DNA of 64,000 nucleotides from CAYMYN01 sp964394665 (GTDB taxonomy: Bacteria > Planctomycetota > UBA1135 > GCA-002686595): contig CAYMYN010000019.1 in NCBI GenBank assembly GCA_964394665.1, positions 32,997 through 96,996 of the forward strand, read 5' to 3'. A program made the translations under genes and the position numbers. Within the stretch, counting starts at the first letter, position 1, and every line of letters begins with the position of its first letter. The notes under the pieces were generated by a model. The model did not search any database. It was not told the DNA's origin and saw only the letters and a list, made by a program, of their open reading frames with translations. Positions 1 through 10,816 of the stretch are shown here, in pieces.

Positions 1-1923
1 GAAGTCGTCGTAGATCCAGGCCGTGCGCACGGGGCGCGAGTGCAGGAGCCCGTCGGGCGCCTCGAGCGCCAGCACGTGACCGCCGGACAGGAAGATCGTG
101 CGTTCGTCCGCGCCCAGGAGCAGATCGATGCGCGAGATGCGGCCGCGGGCGAGCTGGTTGACCGAGGACTGCGAGAGGCTCCAGAGCATCGCTCCGCTCT
201 CGAGGTCGAGGCCCACCAGGTCGTGGCTGTCGCTCGGCGTGGCGACCACCACGCCGCCGGCGACGACGGGCGGCGCGTTCTCCCAGGTCGTCGGGCGCTC
301 GGTCGCGTTGTGCCCGCGGCGGCGGGGCAGGGGGACCTGGTCGTAGAGCGTGCCCCACAGGATGCGCCCGGAGAACAGGTCGAGTGAGGCCAACGCGCCG
401 AGCTGCGTCAGCGCGATCACGCGGTCGCCCTCGACGCGCAGCGGGGGCGCGGCGAACTCGTACTCGTGGCGCGAGAACATGTTGAGCTCGCGCTGGCCGC
501 TGATGACCGGCGTCGACCACAGGAGCTCGCCGCTCTCCAGCGCATAGCAGGCCACGTGGTAGTCGACCCGCCCGTCCAGGCGGTAGGCGGGCACCAGCAC
601 GCGCGAGCCGACGATCACCGGCGGACCGGCGACCATCGTGCGCTGGGCGAAGGTGCCCGACTCGCCGTCCCAGTTCGGCGGAGGCAGGTGGTTCCAGAGC
701 GGGCGGCCGGTCGCCTCGTCGTAGGCGAACAGGCGGCGGTCGGGGATCCGGCGCAGGATCGAGATCGTGTTGAAGTCGCGGTGCTCGAGCTGGCTGATCG
801 GGATCTGCAGCGGCGCGACGACCACGCCCGAGCCGACCGCGGGCGCGATCAACGTGCGGCGTTGGGCGATCCCGCGGAAGTACTCCTCGCGCTCCTTGCC
901 CAGACGTTCCCAACCGGGCACCTGGCCGCTGCCCCAGAGCACCTCGCCGGTGAGGGCGTCGAAGGCGAGCAACTCGAGCGAGGTCGAGACGAACACGCGC
1001 CAGCCGGCGCGCACGGCGTGGAGGCGGAAGTTGCTGCGGAATCCGCCGCCGAAGGGGTGCGCGGGCAGGGCCGCCTGCCAACCGTCGGTCTCGGCGAAGG
1101 GCGCCGCCGCCGCGCCCTCCCCCGGCCCGGCCAGGCGCATCTGGCCGCCCGGCGGGCGGCGCTCGAGCTCGGGTCGGGCCAACTCGTGCTCGGGGTCGAG
1201 GCTCGCGGCGGCGAGCTCGAGCCGCAACCCCAGGCCCGCGAGGTCCCCGGCCTCGGCCGGCACCGCGGCGGCGCGCGCCGCCGCCCAGTCCGCGGGCTCG
1301 GTGAGCTGCAGGTCGCGCCGCTCCAGGCGCAGGCCCAGGGCCCGGCCCCAGGCGAGGCGCGCCTGGTCGAGGTTGCCGGCCTCGAGCTCGAGGTCGCCCA
1401 ACGCCCACCAGGCGCGCTCGGCCGCGGCCGTGATCGGCCAGCGGGCCGCCACCTGGGCGAGGCTCGAGCGTTCGCCCGCGCCCAGGGCCTCGGCCAGGGC
1501 GCGCTCGGCGGCGGCGCCGAAACGCTCGCGATAGGCCAGCCGGCCCTCGGGGGGCAGCTCGAAGAGTTGGCGCTCGGCCCACAGGGCCGCGCCGGCGTGC
1601 ACGTCCTGCTGGGAGGGGCGTCCCCGGGGCGCGGGCCGGGAAGGCCCCAGGAGGTCGCGCGCGTGGTCATCGATCAGGCGCTGCAGGTCGGCGGCGGCCT
1701 CGTTCCAGCGGCCGGCGGCGCGGTGCTCCTCCGCGCGCTGGGCCAGGGCCCGCGAGGCGCGGGTGTCGGGCAAGGAGAACGAGCGCGTCTCGACGTCCTC
1801 GTCGTCCTGGCCCGGGAGCACCAGGGGCGGGGCCCCGCGCTGGGGGGGCGCGCCGGCCGCCGCGGGGGCAGCCCCCAGGAGGACCCCGAGCAGGGCAGGG
1901 AGCAGGGGCAAGGTGGCGAACAT
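1..1923 (-). CDS. Secreted PQQ-like beta-propeller protein (C-terminus outside window)
   Basis: The reading frame is open from an ATG at 1923 to the left edge, giving 641 residues with no stop, so the 3' end lies outside the window. The N-terminus is a signal peptide (hydrophobic run, AAPAAAGAPP cleavage region). An alpha-helical, TPR-like stretch follows, and then blades with the PQQ/pyrrolo-quinoline-like signature of alternating G-x-x-L-W, such as DALTGEVLWGSG and DEATGRPLWNHL. These repeats normally build a beta-propeller used as an extracytoplasmic scaffold or, when enzymatic, a quinoprotein; no catalytic motif is visible here. It follows the VWA cluster at a 41-nt gap and may be its last gene. 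The exact function is unknown; the fold assignment is fairly safe. Confidence 0.8.
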   Translation of the reverse strand, partial: MFATLPLLPALLGVLLGAAPAAAGAPPQRGAPPLVLPGQDDEDVETRSFSLPDTRASRALAQRAEEHRAAGRWNEAAADLQRLIDDHARDLLGPSRPAPRGRPSQQDVHAGAALWAERQLFELPPEGRLAYRERFGAAAERALAEALGAGERSSLAQVAARWPITAAAERAWWALGDLELEAGNLDQARLAWGRALGLRLERRDLQLTEPADWAAARAAAVPAEAGDLAGLGLRLELAAASLDPEHELARPELERRPPGGQMRLAGPGEGAAAAPFAETDGWQAALPAHPFGGGFRSNFRLHAVRAGWRVFVSTSLELLAFDALTGEVLWGSGQVPGWERLGKEREEYFRGIAQRRTLIAPAVGSGVVVAPLQIPISQLEHRDFNTISILRRIPDRRLFAYDEATGRPLWNHLPPPNWDGESGTFAQRTMVAGPPVIVGSRVLVPAYRLDGRVDYHVACYALESGELLWSTPVISGQRELNMFSRHEYEFAAPPLRVEGDRVIALTQLGALASLDLFSGRILWGTLYDQVPLPRRRGHNATERPTTWENAPPVVAGGVVVATPSDSHDLVGLDLESGAMLWSLSQSSVNQLARGRISRIDLLLGADERTIFLSGGHVLALEAPDGLLHSRPVRTAWIYDDF

Positions 1924-1964
1924 GGGGGATCGGGGTCCCGGGCGCGGCCGCCCGAAGGACTCTA

Positions 1965-4367
1965 CTAGATCAGCTCCAGGCGCTTGCGGAGGATCCACTC
2001 GGCCGAGAGCAGGCCCAGGGCCAGGAGCAGGGTGCCCCAGTGATCCCAGGCATCGTCCAGTTCGGACGAGATCGGCAGGCGGCGCTCCTCGCCTCCGGGG
2101 AACTCGGCCGAGAGGCTCGCCAGGCGCGCCAGGGGCACCGTCCGGCCACCCGAGAGGGTCGAGATCGACGCCAGGAGCTTGGGGTCCGGGGTCGGGTCGG
2201 CGTTCTCGCGGGAGGGCAGCTCGATCTCGAACTCGGTCGAGGCCGAGTCCTGGCCGGCGGCGTCGAGCCAGGCGCGGTACAGGCCGGGCCGGTCGACCTC
2301 GAAACTGGAGCGATACAGACCCGGCCGCCCGCCGACCAGGTCCAGGCGGCGGCGGACCTCGCTGCCCTCGGGCCCCTCGATGCGCAGGTCCCGGCTGGGC
2401 TCCTCGGAGGGCCGGAAGTCCTCGTCGAGCACGCGCGCCTCGAGCACCACGCGTTCGTCGATCGCGTAGGTGGTCTTGAGCGTGTCCAGGCGCACGCGCC
2501 GGTTGGCGCTCTTGAGCCTGCCCAGTGCCAGCCAACGCACCGCGTTGCGCCAGAAGCGCTCGTGGTAGCGGTCGCCGTAGCGGTAGCGCCACATCCAGGT
2601 CGAGTCGAGGGACAGGAACAGCGTCCGTCCCTGGGGGAAGTAGCCCACCACGAGCAGCGGGTGGCGGCCGTAGGCACCCTCGGCCTCGGGGTGGCGCAGC
2701 AGCACCTGGCTGCCGGGCTTGGCGCGCGCGATGGGGTAGTACCAGTAGAAGCCGCGCAGGCCCTCGGGCTCCTCCCACAGGCGCCGGTTCTGCTCCTCGT
2801 CGAGCTCGAGGCGCACGATCTGGTGCGGTTGGCCCGGCTCCTCGAGGCGCGGGCGCAGCTCGCGCGTGGTGTCGCCGCCGAAGGCCAGGGCGCCGGTCGG
2901 GTCGAGCACCACGGGCAGCAGCTCCTGCAGCGGGGTGTCGACGAAGGAGCGCGGGTTCTCGTACTCGCCGGCCTGCATCAGGAGGCCCCCGCCGCCCTCC
3001 ACGAAGGCCCGCAGGGCTTGCAGGAACTCCTCGCAGCGCGCGGGGTCGGGCGAGATCGCGTAGGGGTTGACGTCGCCCAGAATGACGACGTCGTAGTTCT
3101 CGAGCAGCTCGCGCCGCGAGGTCGGGACCTCCAGCAGGGCCGGCACGCCGCGCGTGCTCTCCTGCACGAAGTCGGGCGTCGCCGAGAGCAGGTAGCACTG
3201 CACGAGGAGGTTCTCGTCCGCGCGCAGCAGGAGGTTCTTGAGGTAGCGGTACTCCCAGCGCGGATACCCGTCCACGTACAGCACGCGGATGCGCTCGGGC
3301 GTCACCTGCACGCTGAACTGCACGGCGTTGTCGTCGAGCAGCGTCTCGCCCTCGAGGGGCGGAACGAAGACGCGGAAGCGCCGCTCGCGGCGGCCCGGCT
3401 CGGGGCTCGCGGGGGGCGCGATCAGGACCGCGCGCCGGCCCTCGGGGTCGGGCGCGAGGCTCTCCTCGGCCAGGGGACGCGGGGACGGGTCGCGGGCCGA
3501 GGACAACTCCTCCAGCACGACGCGCGCGCGTTCGTCCCCGCGCAGCCCGCGGCCGACGACGCGCACCTGGACGGCGATCTCGTCCCCCTCGAGCGCGTTC
3601 GAGGGGCTCTCGACCAGCTCGAGCACGACGTTGCGCTCGGGGCGCGGATCGCCGACCACGACGGTGTGCACCGGCAGGCCCGCGGCGCCCGCCGAGCGCG
3701 CGGCGTCGAGGGGCGAGGTCCCGCCGGTGTCGCGCCCGTCGGAGAAGATCACGACGTCGGTCACGTGCCGGCCGCGCACCCCGGACAGGGCCCGGGTCAG
3801 GGCGTCGCCCAGGTGCGTCGAGTGGCCGCGCCCGGCGAGGTCGGCCAGGTCGGTGAGCGGGCTCACGTCCGAGTCGAAGCGGTAGGTGCGCACCTGGTAC
3901 CCGCCCCGCTCGAGCAGCGGCGCGAGCTGTTGGCGATAGCCCGCCCGCGCGAGGTCGAGGCGCGCGGTCCCCTCCAGGGCGCCGGCGGCCAAACGCTGGA
4001 GGGCCGCGCGCCCTTCGCCGTCCTCGGCGTAGGCGTCCATGCGGCGCATGCTGGCCGAGTCGTCGAACAGCACCAGCACCTCGGCCGGTTCGGTGGTCTC
4101 GTTGCGCTGCACGAACACCGGCCGGAAGAGCACGACCAGCAACACGAGCAGGGCGGCGAAGCGCAGGGAGCCGAGCAGGAGCTTGGCGCGCAGGGAGAGC
4201 CCCTCGCGGGCGTAGCCGAGCACGCTGACCAGCGCCAGGGCGGGCAGCAGCACGAGCACCACGACCCACAACTCCGGCAGGTCGAGGAGCTGCAGGGTCT
4301 CGCGCATGCGGGTGCCGCCGAGCGGTTCGGGCGGGGCCGCGGCCTGGAGCAACGCGAGCGGGTTCAT
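1965..4367 (-). CDS. Membrane VWA protein with glutamine amidotransferase-like domain
   Basis: An 800-residue protein. Two membrane segments (about residues 33-52 and 63-81) precede a von Willebrand A domain with a MIDAS-type DDSAS at 102-106 and a later FSDGRD. A central region has the alpha/beta look of class I glutamine amidotransferase-like domains (VRVLYVDGYPRWEYRYLKN, then a GGGGLLMQAGEY stretch), and a final membrane segment lies near residue 780. The start at 4367 is chosen because it overlaps the upstream stop as ATGA; a longer in-frame start at 4394 would add nine residues inside the upstream gene. Such proteins accompany MoxR/DUF58/BatA clusters and are thought to act in envelope or aerotolerance functions, but the biochemical role is unknown. 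Confidence 0.85.
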   Translation of the reverse strand: MNPLALLQAAAPPEPLGGTRMRETLQLLDLPELWVVVLVLLPALALVSVLGYAREGLSLRAKLLLGSLRFAALLVLLVVLFRPVFVQRNETTEPAEVLVLFDDSASMRRMDAYAEDGEGRAALQRLAAGALEGTARLDLARAGYRQQLAPLLERGGYQVRTYRFDSDVSPLTDLADLAGRGHSTHLGDALTRALSGVRGRHVTDVVIFSDGRDTGGTSPLDAARSAGAAGLPVHTVVVGDPRPERNVVLELVESPSNALEGDEIAVQVRVVGRGLRGDERARVVLEELSSARDPSPRPLAEESLAPDPEGRRAVLIAPPASPEPGRRERRFRVFVPPLEGETLLDDNAVQFSVQVTPERIRVLYVDGYPRWEYRYLKNLLLRADENLLVQCYLLSATPDFVQESTRGVPALLEVPTSRRELLENYDVVILGDVNPYAISPDPARCEEFLQALRAFVEGGGGLLMQAGEYENPRSFVDTPLQELLPVVLDPTGALAFGGDTTRELRPRLEEPGQPHQIVRLELDEEQNRRLWEEPEGLRGFYWYYPIARAKPGSQVLLRHPEAEGAYGRHPLLVVGYFPQGRTLFLSLDSTWMWRYRYGDRYHERFWRNAVRWLALGRLKSANRRVRLDTLKTTYAIDERVVLEARVLDEDFRPSEEPSRDLRIEGPEGSEVRRRLDLVGGRPGLYRSSFEVDRPGLYRAWLDAAGQDSASTEFEIELPSRENADPTPDPKLLASISTLSGGRTVPLARLASLSAEFPGGEERRLPISSELDDAWDHWGTLLLALGLLSAEWILRKRLELI

Positions 4368-6613
4368 GCCATCCTCCGACGCAGTCCGAGCCAAGCGCCC
4401 CAGAGCGACTCAGCGACCAGCGCCAGCAGCGCCGCCAGCGCCAACCAGCGCCACAGCTCGCCGCGGGCGGCGCCCTCGCCGCCCTCCGGCGCGTCGGAGC
4501 TCGCCGACTCGAGCAGGCGCAGCGCGGGGTGCAGACCCTCGAGCTCGCCCTCCCAGAGGCGCTCGAGGTCGCCTTCGCGCGGGTCGAGCAGCACCGCGAA
4601 GCGCACGTCGCTCGCGCCCTCGATCGCCAGTCGGTAGAGCCCGGTGCGCGCGGTGTCGGCGCCGCGCACCGCCGGCAGTCGCCAGCGCCCGGGTCCGACC
4701 TCGAGCGGTTCGCCGCTCAACGTCCGGCGTTCGCCGCCCGGCAGCACGAGCTCGACCCCGCGCGGGTAGGTGGGCGTCTCGGCGACGAAGTCGGCCCCCG
4801 GACGCAGGGCCAGGGGTGCGCGATCGGCGCTGGCGACGTGGCGCAGGAGCTCGTGCACGAAGGGCACCAGGGTGCGCGGCGACTCGGGGAAACGCGTCCA
4901 CGAGGGGTCCATCGTGCTGGTCCAGAGCACGACCTTGCCGCGGTCGAAGTCGCGCTCGATCAGCAGCGGGCTCGCGGCGGCGTCGTCCAGGCGCGCCAAC
5001 ACGCGCGCGTTCTCGAGCGGGCGCGCCGAGACGAACTCGTACACCGGCACCTCGCCGAACAACGCGCGCCAGCGTTCGTGGGCGAAGAACCGCAGGGCCG
5101 GGTGCTCGGCGTCGAAGTGGTTCGCGCGCCAATACCCGTCGCGGCGCCGGGCCACGGCGCGCGAGCTGCCGAGCTCGGCCGGCAGCAGGCCCGAGCCGTC
5201 GGGCCGGAACAGGCGCTGGTTGTAGTTGTCGGCCCGCACGCGGTCGCCCAGGCTCAGGACCAGGGCGGCTCCGGCGGCGACGCGGCGTTCGAGGGCCCGC
5301 GCGAGCTCGGGCGAGAGCGTCGCCACGTCCGCCAACCAGATCACGTCGAAGCTGGAGAGCTCGATCTCGCCCGCCTCGAGCGCGCCGGGCGAGACGACCC
5401 GCGGCACGAAGGGCGCGCCCGCGCCCAGGCCCGGCAACTCGTCGCCCCGGGGCGGCTCGAGCACGGCGGCCAGCAGGCCGACGGCGTCGCGCTCGATCTC
5501 GGGGGCCGGGTCGCCGTTGACGAGCAGCACGCGCACCGGCTCGGGGCAGCGCACGATGGCGACGCGTTCGTCGTCGACCGACAGGCGATCGCCCTCGAGG
5601 CGCGCGACCAACCCGTGGTCGCCGGCCGTGCGGAAGGCGGTGGTGAAGAGCACCTCGGCCGAACCGCGGGCCGGGACGTCGGCGGTCTCGACCGGCCGGC
5701 GTTGCCCTTCGACCTCGAGGCTGACGCGCAGGCCCGAACGGGGCGCGTCGCCGAAGTTCGTGAGCGTGACCCGCAGCTCGACCGGCGCGCCGGGGCCGAG
5801 CACGGGTCCCAGGGCCTCGAGGGACGTGATGCCGACGTTGGGCGGCAGGGCCTGGGCGGCGCCGAGGTCCTCGACCAGCACGCGCACCGAGAGTTCGGCC
5901 AGGGCGTCCAGCACCTCGCGCAGGACCGGCTCGCCCGCGGCGTCCTCGGGCGCCTTCCCGAGGTCCGCGCCGGCCACGAAGGCGCGCCGTTGCAGGTCCG
6001 AGAGCAGGCGCACCTCGATCGAGCTCTCGCCCGTCCCGGCGGACTCCTCGCGGGCGAAGCCCAGCACCTCGCCCAGGGCCGCGGCCAGGTCGAGGGCCTC
6101 GTGCGTCGGCTCGTCGAGCGTGTCGAGGACCGCCAGCGCCTTCTGCGGATCGGTCCACGAGAGCAGGCGCGGGTAGTCGCCGGCCAGCAACAGGCGCGCG
6201 CGGTCGCCGCGGCCGGCGTCGAGCTCGAGCAACAGACGCCGCGCGCGGTCGACGATGCGCTCGAAGACGCTGTCGATGTCCTCGCGGTAGCCGGTCGAGG
6301 CCGAGCCGTCGAGCACCAGCACCAGGTCGCGCCGGCTCTCGGCCAGGCCCGCGAGCGGGCTGTGGGCCCCGATGAAGGGCCGCGCGATCGCGAAGGCGAG
6401 CAACGCCACCGCCGCCATGCGCAGCAGCAGGAGCAGCAGGTTCTCCATCTGCACGCGACGGCGCGTCTTGCGCACGGCGGCGAAGACGAAGCGCATCGCG
6501 GCCCACGGCAGCGGCTTGTGCCGCTGGCGGTTCAAGAGGTGGATGAGCAGCGGGACCGCCGCCAGCAAGGCGCCCAACGCCAGGGCCGGATGGAGGAAGC
6601 CTTCGAAGGGCAT
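4364..6613 (-). CDS. BatA-type VWA membrane protein (aerotolerance regulator N-terminal domain)
   Basis: A 749-residue protein that begins with the BatA/aerotolerance-regulator N-terminal module: a membrane helix at about 7-28, the signature LIHLLNRQRHKPLPWAAMRF, and a second helix at about 57-78. A VWA domain with DGSAS at 102-106 follows, then a long extracytoplasmic region with CARDB/Ig-like character and a C-terminal membrane helix (WLALAALLALVAESLWGAWL). The start lies 2 nt after the DUF58 stop, and the stop overlaps the next gene by 4 nt. In Bacteroides the Bat proteins were linked to oxygen tolerance; in this group the role is uncertain. The domain architecture is clear. Confidence 0.88.
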   Translation of the reverse strand: MPFEGFLHPALALGALLAAVPLLIHLLNRQRHKPLPWAAMRFVFAAVRKTRRRVQMENLLLLLLRMAAVALLAFAIARPFIGAHSPLAGLAESRRDLVLVLDGSASTGYREDIDSVFERIVDRARRLLLELDAGRGDRARLLLAGDYPRLLSWTDPQKALAVLDTLDEPTHEALDLAAALGEVLGFAREESAGTGESSIEVRLLSDLQRRAFVAGADLGKAPEDAAGEPVLREVLDALAELSVRVLVEDLGAAQALPPNVGITSLEALGPVLGPGAPVELRVTLTNFGDAPRSGLRVSLEVEGQRRPVETADVPARGSAEVLFTTAFRTAGDHGLVARLEGDRLSVDDERVAIVRCPEPVRVLLVNGDPAPEIERDAVGLLAAVLEPPRGDELPGLGAGAPFVPRVVSPGALEAGEIELSSFDVIWLADVATLSPELARALERRVAAGAALVLSLGDRVRADNYNQRLFRPDGSGLLPAELGSSRAVARRRDGYWRANHFDAEHPALRFFAHERWRALFGEVPVYEFVSARPLENARVLARLDDAAASPLLIERDFDRGKVVLWTSTMDPSWTRFPESPRTLVPFVHELLRHVASADRAPLALRPGADFVAETPTYPRGVELVLPGGERRTLSGEPLEVGPGRWRLPAVRGADTARTGLYRLAIEGASDVRFAVLLDPREGDLERLWEGELEGLHPALRLLESASSDAPEGGEGAARGELWRWLALAALLALVAESLWGAWLGLRRRMA

Positions 6614-6615
6614 GG

Positions 6616-7547
6616 TCAGCGCCGGCCTCCCCGGGCCCGGGCGCTGCGCCGCGCCAGGTAGGTCGAGAGCACCGTGTCGACTCCCTGGTCGGTGGAGACC
6701 TGCAGCAGGTCGACGTCCAACGAACGCGCCTGGCGCGCGAGCTCGGCGTTGTGCGCGGCGAACTCCTCGAGGTAGGCCGCGCGGATGGCCTTGGGGTCGA
6801 CCTTGCGCGTGCCCAGGCCCTCGAGCCCGTCGAGGCGCAGCAGCCCCTCGAAGCGGAAGTCGAGCTCGCGCGGATCGAGGATCTGGAAGAGCACCGGCTC
6901 GTGCCCGGCGTGCACCAGGCGCCGCAGGCCGTCGACGATCTTGGACGTCTCGTCGAAGAAGTCCGAGAAGACCAGCACGACCCCGCGCCGCGAGAGGCGC
7001 GAGCAGAGCCAGGTGAGCACCTCGCCGATGCGCGTCGGCCCGCCGGGCTCGGCAGCCTCGAGTGCGTCGAGGATGGCCTTGAGCTGCGGCGCGCCGTTGC
7101 CGGGCGGGACCTTCTTGCGGTCCTTCTCGTCGAACAGCACCAGGCCCGCGGTGTCGCGTTGATCGAGGATCAGGTGCGCCAGGGCCGCCGCGCACCAGCG
7201 CGCGTAGTCGAGCTTGGTGTAGGGCAGGGTCCCGAAGGCCATCGATTCGCTGGCGTCGACCAGGATGTGGCAGGGCAGGTTCGTCTCCTCGACGAACTCC
7301 TTGACCACCAGGCGGTCGCTCTTGGCGAACACCTTCCAGTCGATGCGGCGCACCTCGTCGCCCGGCACGTACTCGCGGTGCTGGGCGAACTCGACCGAGC
7401 TGCCGCGGTGCGGCGAGCGGTGATGACCGGCCATGAAGCCCTCGACCACCGTGCGCGCCACGAGCGCCAGCCCGGAGAGCTTGTCGAGGACCGCGGGGTC
7501 GAGGGAACGGGGGGGCTTGGCCAAGGTGAGCTCGAAGTCCCCGGGCC

Positions 7548-7551
<4 letters not shown>
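6616..7551 (-). CDS. DUF58 domain protein
   Basis: A 311-residue protein with the DUF58 core signature YVPGDEVRRIDWKVFAKSDR near residues 61-80, followed by a VWA-like fold (LVDASESMAFG). DUF58 proteins are encoded next to MoxR ATPases almost universally and are thought to be co-chaperone or scaffold partners. The start is GTG at 7551, chosen because it overlaps the MoxR stop as GTGA. The gene sits between moxR-like and the BatA-type gene with no real spacing, so all four genes are probably one transcript. Confidence 0.92.
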
Positions 7552-8573
<1,022 letters not shown>

Positions 8574-8660
8574 CGACGGGGGCTCCGGGGAGGGGCTGGG
8601 GGGAGGGTGAGGGGTGCGTGGGATCCGCAACCCCTGCGCGCGGAACGCACCCTACAGTAC

Positions 8661-8732
8661 GGACGCCCGCGGAGGCGGGGTGAGGCGCGTAGCGGCAAAA
8701 CTTGCGTGGCGGGCGTCCATCCTGGGATGGAC
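8661..8732. repeat. Nested inverted repeats, probable terminator region
   Basis: Between the MoxR gene start and the stop of the second PQQ-like gene lie two perfect inverted repeats. GGACGCCCGC (8661-8670) matches its complement at 8709-8718, and GTCCATCC/GGATGGAC (8715-8732) forms a tight hairpin just past the minus-strand stop at 8740. The short hairpin is a plausible terminator for the minus-strand gene, although its T-run (about 8697-8700) is not adjacent. The outer pair could form a larger alternative structure. Confidence 0.45.
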
Positions 8733-8739
8733 GGGGGTC

Positions 8740-10773
8740 TCAATCGAGCCCGACTTCGATCAGCTCGCCCCCTCCCAGGAGGCGCACCTGCCCGGCCGCG
8801 AGGACGAGCCCCGTGCCGCCCGTGGCGTCGAGCTCGAGCGGGACGAGGTCCAGCAGGCGCAAGTCGGCGCGGCGGTCGAACAGGTACAGGCCCCGGTCGC
8901 TCGCCACGAGCACCCGGCCCTCGCTCGTCAGCGCGCCGCCCAGGAAGCGTTCGTCGGGGCGCAGCAGAACGGAGCGCAGGCGCTCACCCGTGGCGAGGTC
9001 GCGTTCCTCCAGCGCGCGGCGCGGACCCAGGGCCGAGAGCAGCAGCGCGCGCCGTGCGCGCCCCGCGACGAGCTCCTCGGCCTGCCCGATGGGTTCGGGC
9101 GGCGCGGTGAGCAGGGCCTGCCCCTCGAGATCGGGGAGCGCGCGCAGCAGGTAGAGGTGTCCCCCGTCCCCGGGGGCCCAGAAGAGCTCGCGCGTCCCGG
9201 GGTCGTAGGGGGCGGGCGTGCCGACGCGCCAGCCGGGCTCGCCCGCGCGTCGGCGCCGGTTCAGGAAGGTCCAGGCGATGCGCCCGTCGGCGGGCTCGAC
9301 CAGGGCCGCCAGCCCCAGGCCCGTGCCGACGAAGATGCGCTCGCCGGCCTGGGCCACGGGCTCGGCGGGGGAGCGCAGGGGCGGGGTCGAGCCGTGGCGG
9401 TCGGCGGCCTCGGGGCGCACCTCGACCCCCTGGCCGAGGAAACGCGCCCAGCGCAGCTCGCCGCCCGCCGCCTCCAGGGCCAGGAGCCAGGCCTCGGCCT
9501 GGTGGACCTCGGCGGAATCGGGGGTCTGGGCGGAGAGGGCGAAGCGCCGCGCCTGCACGTAGAGCGCGTCCCCCAGGAGCAGCGGGCCGGGTTGGAACTC
9601 CCACAGGCCCTCGCCGAGGAGCTCGGCCAGGGGGCGGCCCGCGGTCTCGGGGACCGCGTGGCCGAAGGACCCCAGGGCCCAGGCCAGGGCGGGCAGGCCC
9701 ACCCCCTCCGGCGGCCGCACGGCGAGCAGGGCGTTGCCCCGGCCGGTCAGCGGCTCGGCCCGCCCCACGGTCAGGATCAGGTTGGGGCCGGAGACCCGCG
9801 GCAGGTTCGGCCAGCGCGGGCCCAGGCGCGGGCCGGCGGGCGGGGGCTCCAGGCCATGGGCGCGCAGCAGCCCCGTGGGCTCGAAGGAGCGGCTCGGCCG
9901 GTCCCCTCCCCGCAGCCAGACCAGGTCCGGGCCGACGACGGCCACGCCGCCGCCGGGGAGGGGGGCGAGGCCGAGCTCGACGGCGGCGCTCCCCGGGCGC
10001 GCCCCCCGCACCCGCGGCTGGGGCAGGCGTTGGGCCGGCCCGGGGACCAGGCGCCCGGCGCCGTCGAGGGCCGCGGCGGGGGAGCTCGCGGGGGGGGACA
10101 ACAGGCCGGCGGCCAGGGCGCGGCGGCGCTCGAGGGCGGCCAGCACCTCCCCATCCCCCGCGAGGGTGGCATGGGCGCCCGCCCGCTCGAGCCAGTTGGC
10201 GGCCTCCGGGCCGTGGCCGGCCTCGAGGGCCTGGTCGGCGCGCACCAGGGCCGCGCGCGCCGCGCCGGCGGTGCCGGGCAGACCGCGCTCGAGGGCCCCC
10301 AGGCGCTCGGGGTCGCGGCCCGCGGCCGCCAGGCGCTCGCGGGCCAGGGGCCCCAGGCGCTCGCCCCAGGCCGCCCGCACCGCCGGGCCCTGCCCGGTGA
10401 GGCGCCGCAGCACGCCGTAGGGCACGGCCTCGGTGCGCCGGGCGGCCTCGCCGCCGGGGTCGCGGCGGTCCGCGCTCGGCAGGTCTTGGAAACGCGCCAG
10501 GTCGAGGGGCACCGTGGCCCCCGGTCCGGCGCCCTCGCAGGCCGCGCGCCAGGCCTCGAGCGCGGCGGCGAGGCGCGTGGGGTCGGGGCCCGCCGCGCTC
10601 CCCGATTCGGCGAGCAGCGCCGCGAGAAGGGCGTCCCCGCGCGCGAGCTCGGCCGCAGCGGACTCGTCGATCGCCACGTAGGCGTCGTTGCGCAGGGGGC
10701 CCTCCTGGGCGCGGACCCCACCCACCGAGCACAGGAGCGCGACGAGCAGGGCGCGGAGGGGGATCGGGACCAT
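8740..10773 (-). CDS. Secreted PQQ-like beta-propeller protein
   Basis: A 677-residue protein with a signal peptide (MVPIPLRALLVALLCSVGGVRAQ), a helical N-terminal region, and then several blades of the PQQ-like type (for example PADGRIAWTFLNRRRR and PDLEGQALLTAP). The overall architecture resembles the protein at 1-1923, so the two are probably paralogues. No enzymatic residues can be assigned. It lies 43 nt downstream of the FtsB-like gene on the same strand. Long open frames on the opposite strand are GC-rich shadows. The fold is inferred from repeat spacing and GxxLW-like motifs. Confidence 0.78.
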   Translation of the reverse strand: MVPIPLRALLVALLCSVGGVRAQEGPLRNDAYVAIDESAAAELARGDALLAALLAESGSAAGPDPTRLAAALEAWRAACEGAGPGATVPLDLARFQDLPSADRRDPGGEAARRTEAVPYGVLRRLTGQGPAVRAAWGERLGPLARERLAAAGRDPERLGALERGLPGTAGAARAALVRADQALEAGHGPEAANWLERAGAHATLAGDGEVLAALERRRALAAGLLSPPASSPAAALDGAGRLVPGPAQRLPQPRVRGARPGSAAVELGLAPLPGGGVAVVGPDLVWLRGGDRPSRSFEPTGLLRAHGLEPPPAGPRLGPRWPNLPRVSGPNLILTVGRAEPLTGRGNALLAVRPPEGVGLPALAWALGSFGHAVPETAGRPLAELLGEGLWEFQPGPLLLGDALYVQARRFALSAQTPDSAEVHQAEAWLLALEAAGGELRWARFLGQGVEVRPEAADRHGSTPPLRSPAEPVAQAGERIFVGTGLGLAALVEPADGRIAWTFLNRRRRAGEPGWRVGTPAPYDPGTRELFWAPGDGGHLYLLRALPDLEGQALLTAPPEPIGQAEELVAGRARRALLLSALGPRRALEERDLATGERLRSVLLRPDERFLGGALTSEGRVLVASDRGLYLFDRRADLRLLDLVPLELDATGGTGLVLAAGQVRLLGGGELIEVGLD

Positions 10774-10816
10774 GGCCGCGCAGGGTAGCGGCCTGCGCGC
10801 CGGGGCGCGGCCGGGG

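Noticed and set aside
466..1968. Long plus-strand open frame over the first PQQ-like gene
   Set aside because: Composition-driven shadow. The minus frame has a signal peptide and PQQ-like repeats. The same reasoning removes the plus-strand frames over 2040-4637, 4529-6661, 8614-10788 and 49000-53000.
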